Source: Beijerinckiaceae bacterium
Lineage (GTDB): Bacteria; Pseudomonadota; Alphaproteobacteria; Rhizobiales; Beijerinckiaceae
Direction: 5' to 3'
NCBI GenBank assembly: GCA_027346205.1
Contig: DAIESR010000466.1
Span: 1 to 9,013 of the forward strand
Length of the DNA: 9,013 bases
The position numbers were made by a program, and so were the translations under genes. This document shows, in pieces, positions 6,525 through 9,013 of the stretch (position 1 is its first letter; each line of letters starts with the position of its first letter). The notes under the pieces are model-generated. The model saw only the letters and a list, made by a program, of their open reading frames with translations. It had not been told where the DNA came from and did no database searches.

Positions 6525-6854
6525 ATGGCGACAGACACACTCAATGACCCGGTGCTCAAACGGTTCCGCACGGCGCTGGATGACATCTACGGCAGCCGGC
6601 TCGAACGTGTCGTGCTCTTCGGTTCGCGCGCACGCGGCAATGCCCGGACGGACTCCGATTATGACATTGCTATTTTTCTGAAATCGCTTCCCGATTCTGA
6701 ACGATGGTCCGAGCTGGACAGGCTGGCAAAGCTTCGCGTCGATTTTCTCGACGAAACAGGTGCCTTTTTTGACGCAAAACCTTATTCGTCCGCAGCTTAT
6801 GAGGATCGATCGCCTGTCATGCATGACATCCGGCGAGAAGGCCTCGACCTGTGA
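6525..6854 (+). CDS. MNT-type nucleotidyltransferase (probable antitoxin of a HEPN/MNT module)
   Basis: A 109-residue minimal nucleotidyltransferase. The core VVLFGSRARGNARTDSDYDI (29-48), continuing AIF, contains the GSxxxG loop (G33-S34) and the paired catalytic aspartates D45 and D47. A third acidic residue is probably D73 in LRVDFLD. In studied MNT/HEPN pairs the MNT partner (MntA) neutralises the HEPN ribonuclease, in some cases by attaching AMP units to it; here that role is inferred from the neighbour. All catalytic residues are intact, so an active enzyme is expected. The ATG at 6525 starts the domain at its usual distance, but no Shine-Dalgarno is seen. The stop overlaps the next gene's GTG by 4 bases. 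Codon use is less G/C-biased than in rlmN upstream, with A/T-rich stretches such as GACATTGCTATTTTTCTG, which hints at horizontal acquisition. Confidence 0.92.
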   Translation: MATDTLNDPVLKRFRTALDDIYGSRLERVVLFGSRARGNARTDSDYDIAIFLKSLPDSERWSELDRLAKLRVDFLDETGAFFDAKPYSSAAYEDRSPVMHDIRREGLDL

Positions 6855-7264
6855 CCCCGGAGGCCGGCCGATTTCTCACCAAGGCGCATAAGCATCTCGA
6901 AGATGCGGCCACAATGCTCGGCGTTGGCCTTATGGAAGCAGCGGGCCGCACTGCATATCTTGCTGGATTCCATGCGGCGCAAGCGTTTATTTTCGAGAGC
7001 ATCGGCAAAATCTTCAAATCCCACAATGGTGTTCAGACGGAATTTTTACGGCTGACCAAAGCTGACCCGCGCTTCACGTCCGATCAGAGGATCTTTCTTT
7101 CTCAAACATACAATCTCAAGACGATAGCAGATTACGAAACCGGCCCCAGCGCCGAGGTCTCAGCTGAACGCGCCGCCGACGCCATAGAAGCAGGAAATCA
7201 GTTCGTCGCCCATATCGCCAAATTGCTTGCCCCAGCGCAGTCCGAGAGCAACCCGAAGCCCTGA
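6851..7264 (+). CDS. HEPN-domain protein (UPF0332-like, probable toxin partner of the MNT protein)
   Basis: The 137-residue all-helical protein fits the HEPN (PF05168/UPF0332) pattern. It has an N-terminal helix FLTKAHKHLEDAATML, the central AAGRTAYLAGFHAAQAFIF (30-48), then GKIFKSHNGVQTEF (52-65) and the C-terminal IADYETG...VSAERAADAIEAGNQFVAHI (92-122). Many HEPN toxins are RNases using an R-x4-6-H motif. Here that motif is not canonical: the nearest pairs are R33 with H41 (seven residues between) and K53 with H58. Translation most likely begins at the GTG at 6851, inside the GTGA overlap with the MNT stop, implying tight coupling. The gene pair and domain order (MNT first, HEPN second) suit a type II/VII-like toxin-antitoxin system, though a non-toxic nucleotidyltransferase partner cannot be excluded. 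It converges with dsbB; the 80-base gap holds no clear terminator. Confidence 0.88.
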   Translation: MTPEAGRFLTKAHKHLEDAATMLGVGLMEAAGRTAYLAGFHAAQAFIFESIGKIFKSHNGVQTEFLRLTKADPRFTSDQRIFLSQTYNLKTIADYETGPSAEVSAERAADAIEAGNQFVAHIAKLLAPAQSESNPKP

Positions 7265-7344
7265 TAAGAATCAACTGTTCTACTTTTGACGAGCAGTGGC
7301 ACGGCGACACGGATGGGCTTGCAGGTCTCACGCTCTTTCGAATC

Positions 7345-7857
7345 TCACCTCGCCCTCAGCCCAACAATTGCCAGCCCCGCGAGCGCCAAAGAAATCACCG
7401 CGTTCCATCCCGCGAGCGACAAGCCCAATATGCGGATCGCGACGGCATCGCAGCGCACGACCTTCACGCTGTGAAGCTGCTTCAAAAAATCCTGCATGCT
7501 GCCTGCCTTTTGAAACGACCCGGTGCAATCCTCGGGGCCAGGCCAGAAGCGCCATTCGACGCCGGCATGATAGGCGCCGAGCACAGCGCTCGCGGCAAAG
7601 ATGAAGAAGAGCCCGACAAAGGCGGCGGACGCCAGACCGCGCGCGCCGCGCGACACAAGGGCAATCGTGAGCGCCGACAGCACGATGCCGGCATAATAGG
7701 GAAAGCGTTCCTTCAGGCAGAGTTCGCAGGGCGCGTAGCCCATGGCCTGAAAGATCCAGGCGCCCGCGATCGTCGCGCTGGCGAGGATGAAAATCGCGAG
7801 CGCCGCAGCGCTTATCGGTCTTTGGTGCGATCCTAATCCGCCCATGGCAGATGTCAT
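7345..7857 (-). CDS. Disulfide bond formation protein B (DsbB family)
   Basis: This 170-residue inner-membrane protein has about four hydrophobic segments. The essential cysteine pairs of DsbB are all present: PCELC just after the first membrane segment, then EDCTGS and VRCDAVAIR in the second periplasmic loop. Numbered from the Met at 7845, these are C40, C43, C107 and C132. DsbB reoxidises DsbA and passes electrons to quinone. The C-terminal LGLSLAGWNAVISL is typical of the family. The start is uncertain: the ATG at 7857 (GAG 5 bases upstream) and the ATG at 7845 both leave a full first membrane helix. The frame stays open upstream into hisS, but that part has no DsbB similarity. It lies 37 bases behind hisS on the same strand and may be co-transcribed. 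No dsbA is in the window. Confidence 0.93.
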   Translation of the reverse strand: MTSAMGGLGSHQRPISAAALAIFILASATIAGAWIFQAMGYAPCELCLKERFPYYAGIVLSALTIALVSRGARGLASAAFVGLFFIFAASAVLGAYHAGVEWRFWPGPEDCTGSFQKAGSMQDFLKQLHSVKVVRCDAVAIRILGLSLAGWNAVISLALAGLAIVGLRAR

Positions 7858-7894
7858 TCCCACTCGGAGGTCGATTTCGGGCCAGCACAATGGC

Positions 7895-9013
7895 TCATCT
7901 ATGCCGTGCCAAAACCTCTTGCACAGCTTTGACGAGATCACTCTCCGGCACGCTGAATTGCGCCTTGGCGCGCAGCTCGAGATAATCAGCGCGATCCTTG
8001 GTCGAGGCGGCGAGTTCGGCGCCAAGCACGAGATCGCGGATCGCGATCTCGCCCTTCTCGCGCTCGTTCGAGCCTTGGATGACAGCGCAGATGGAACCGC
8101 GCTTATCGGCATATTTGAGCTGAGCATTCATGCCGGATAAGCCGAGATAGAGTTCGGCGGCAATGCCTTCCTTGCGCAGCGAAGACACGAATGTCTGATA
8201 GCGCGCCATGTCATCGGCGCCTTTGTCGAGGACGAGCACGACGACAGGGCCGCGTTGCGGCGCACCGGTGACGATCGGCGAGCCAATCATTTTCAAAGCG
8301 GCATAAAGGCGCGACACACCGATCGAAAATCCCGTTGCGGGGACCGGCTCGCCGCGAAAGCGCGCGACGAGTCCATCATAGCGGCCGCCACCGCCGACCG
8401 AACCGAAGCGGACGGGCTTGCCGTCCTCGTCTTCGACACCGAATGTCAGCTCCGCCTCGAAGACGGGACCAGTGTAATATTCAAGGCCGCGAACAACGGA
8501 GCGATCGATCAAGATTTGCGTTTCATCATAGCCGCCGGCGCGTGCCAGGCGCGCAATTTCGCGCAGTTCCGCGACACCCTCCTTGCCAGTCGGCCCAAGT
8601 TCGACATTGGCTTCGAACCAATTCAGACGTTCTTCATTTATGTCACTGGGTGAACCCGCGAAGACATGCCATTCAGGCACGAGCCCTTTGGCCGCATGCG
8701 ATGCAAATCCCAAGAACCGCATGACGTTGTCGGCTTGCGCTCCATCGAGGCCAGCACCTTTGGTGAAATCACCGCTCTCATCCTTGCGGCCTTCGCCGAG
8801 CAACAGGTGCACACCCTCAGGTCCGAGGCGATCAAGCTTGTCGATCGCGCGCAGCACGGTAAGCCGTCGCGCAGCATTCGCCTCGCCGCCGAGACCGATC
8901 GCTTCCATCAAGCCGTCGAGCACCTTGCGATTATTGACCTTCACGACATAATCGCCGCGCTTGACGCCGAGCGCTTCCAGCGTATCGGCCGCCATCATGC
9001 ACATTTCGGCATC
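7895..9013 (-). CDS. hisS: Histidyl-tRNA synthetase, C-terminal three quarters (5' end outside window)
   Basis: The minus-strand frame is open from the right edge to the stop at 7895, giving 372 visible residues; the N-terminus with motif 1 and the start codon is missing. HisRS blocks, numbered from the Met at 9004, are [11 protein letters not shown] (22-32), the histidine-binding signature [12 protein letters not shown] (172-183), [10 protein letters not shown] (204-213) and class II motif 3, [14 protein letters not shown] (224-237). The C-terminal anticodon-binding alpha/beta domain (about 252-369) contains [17 protein letters not shown] and [14 protein letters not shown]. The enzyme charges tRNA-His in the cytoplasm. 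The divergent look of the insert ([16 protein letters not shown]) agrees with alphaproteobacterial HisRS, whose tRNA-His often lacks the extra G-1; that link is from family knowledge and cannot be tested here. dsbB follows it. Confidence 0.97.
   Translation of the reverse strand, partial: DAEMCMMAADTLEALGVKRGDYVVKVNNRKVLDGLMEAIGLGGEANAARRLTVLRAIDKLDRLGPEGVHLLLGEGRKDESGDFTKGAGLDGAQADNVMRFLGFASHAAKGLVPEWHVFAGSPSDINEERLNWFEANVELGPTGKEGVAELREIARLARAGGYDETQILIDRSVVRGLEYYTGPVFEAELTFGVEDEDGKPVRFGSVGGGGRYDGLVARFRGEPVPATGFSIGVSRLYAALKMIGSPIVTGAPQRGPVVVLVLDKGADDMARYQTFVSSLRKEGIAAELYLGLSGMNAQLKYADKRGSICAVIQGSNEREKGEIAIRDLVLGAELAASTKDRADYLELRAKAQFSVPESDLVKAVQEVLARHR

Noticed and set aside
7265..7344. Gap between the convergent HEPN gene and dsbB, examined for a terminator, tRNA or attachment site.
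   Set aside because: No hairpin with T-run, no cloverleaf and no direct repeat flanking the HEPN/MNT pair could be seen.
7858..8127. Upstream extension of the dsbB frame, making a 260-residue protein.
   Set aside because: The added part lies inside hisS in another frame and is Arg/Ser-rich shadow sequence without DsbB features.

Overview
The window looks like a chromosomal stretch from a GC-rich alphaproteobacterium, most likely of the order Rhizobiales/Hyphomicrobiales. I base this on strong G/C preference at third codon positions, long spurious antisense frames, and gene families and neighbourhoods typical of that group: comF, grxC and a DUF1178 gene beside an NDUFAF5-type methyltransferase, a BP26/SIMPL periplasmic protein, and a short DsbB behind hisS. 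The genus cannot be fixed from this sequence alone.

Layout. Positions 1-2524 hold a minus-strand run in the transcription order comF (ComF-type phosphoribosyltransferase), grxC (glutaredoxin 3), a DUF1178 zinc-ribbon protein, and then, after a 128-base gap, a TPR-repeat protein whose 3' end lies beyond the left edge. Diverging from comF across 63 bases is a plus-strand secreted protein of unknown family (2588-3433), followed by an NDUFAF5/BioC-like methyltransferase (3471-4361). The latter converges with a minus-strand periplasmic SIMPL-domain protein (4377-5132). A 109-base divergent gap separates that gene from rlmN (5242-6465), the 23S rRNA/tRNA adenine-C2 methyltransferase. Next come two small overlapping genes, an MNT nucleotidyltransferase and a HEPN-domain protein (6525-7264). 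They form a probable toxin-antitoxin module with less biased codon use than the neighbours. Finally a minus-strand pair, hisS (cut by the right edge) then dsbB, converges on the HEPN gene.

Most genes are housekeeping: translation (hisS, rlmN), thiol-disulfide chemistry (grxC in the cytoplasm, dsbB in the inner membrane), phosphoribosyl transfer (comF), and a possible complex I assembly factor. The accessory parts are the HEPN/MNT pair and the orphan secreted gene wedged between comF and the methyltransferase. The orphan's C-terminus may be scrambled by small indels. I see no rRNA, tRNA, CRISPR array, insertion sequence or phage gene. I found no convincing wholly new system; the HEPN/MNT pair with an atypical catalytic motif and the orphan gene are the best leads.
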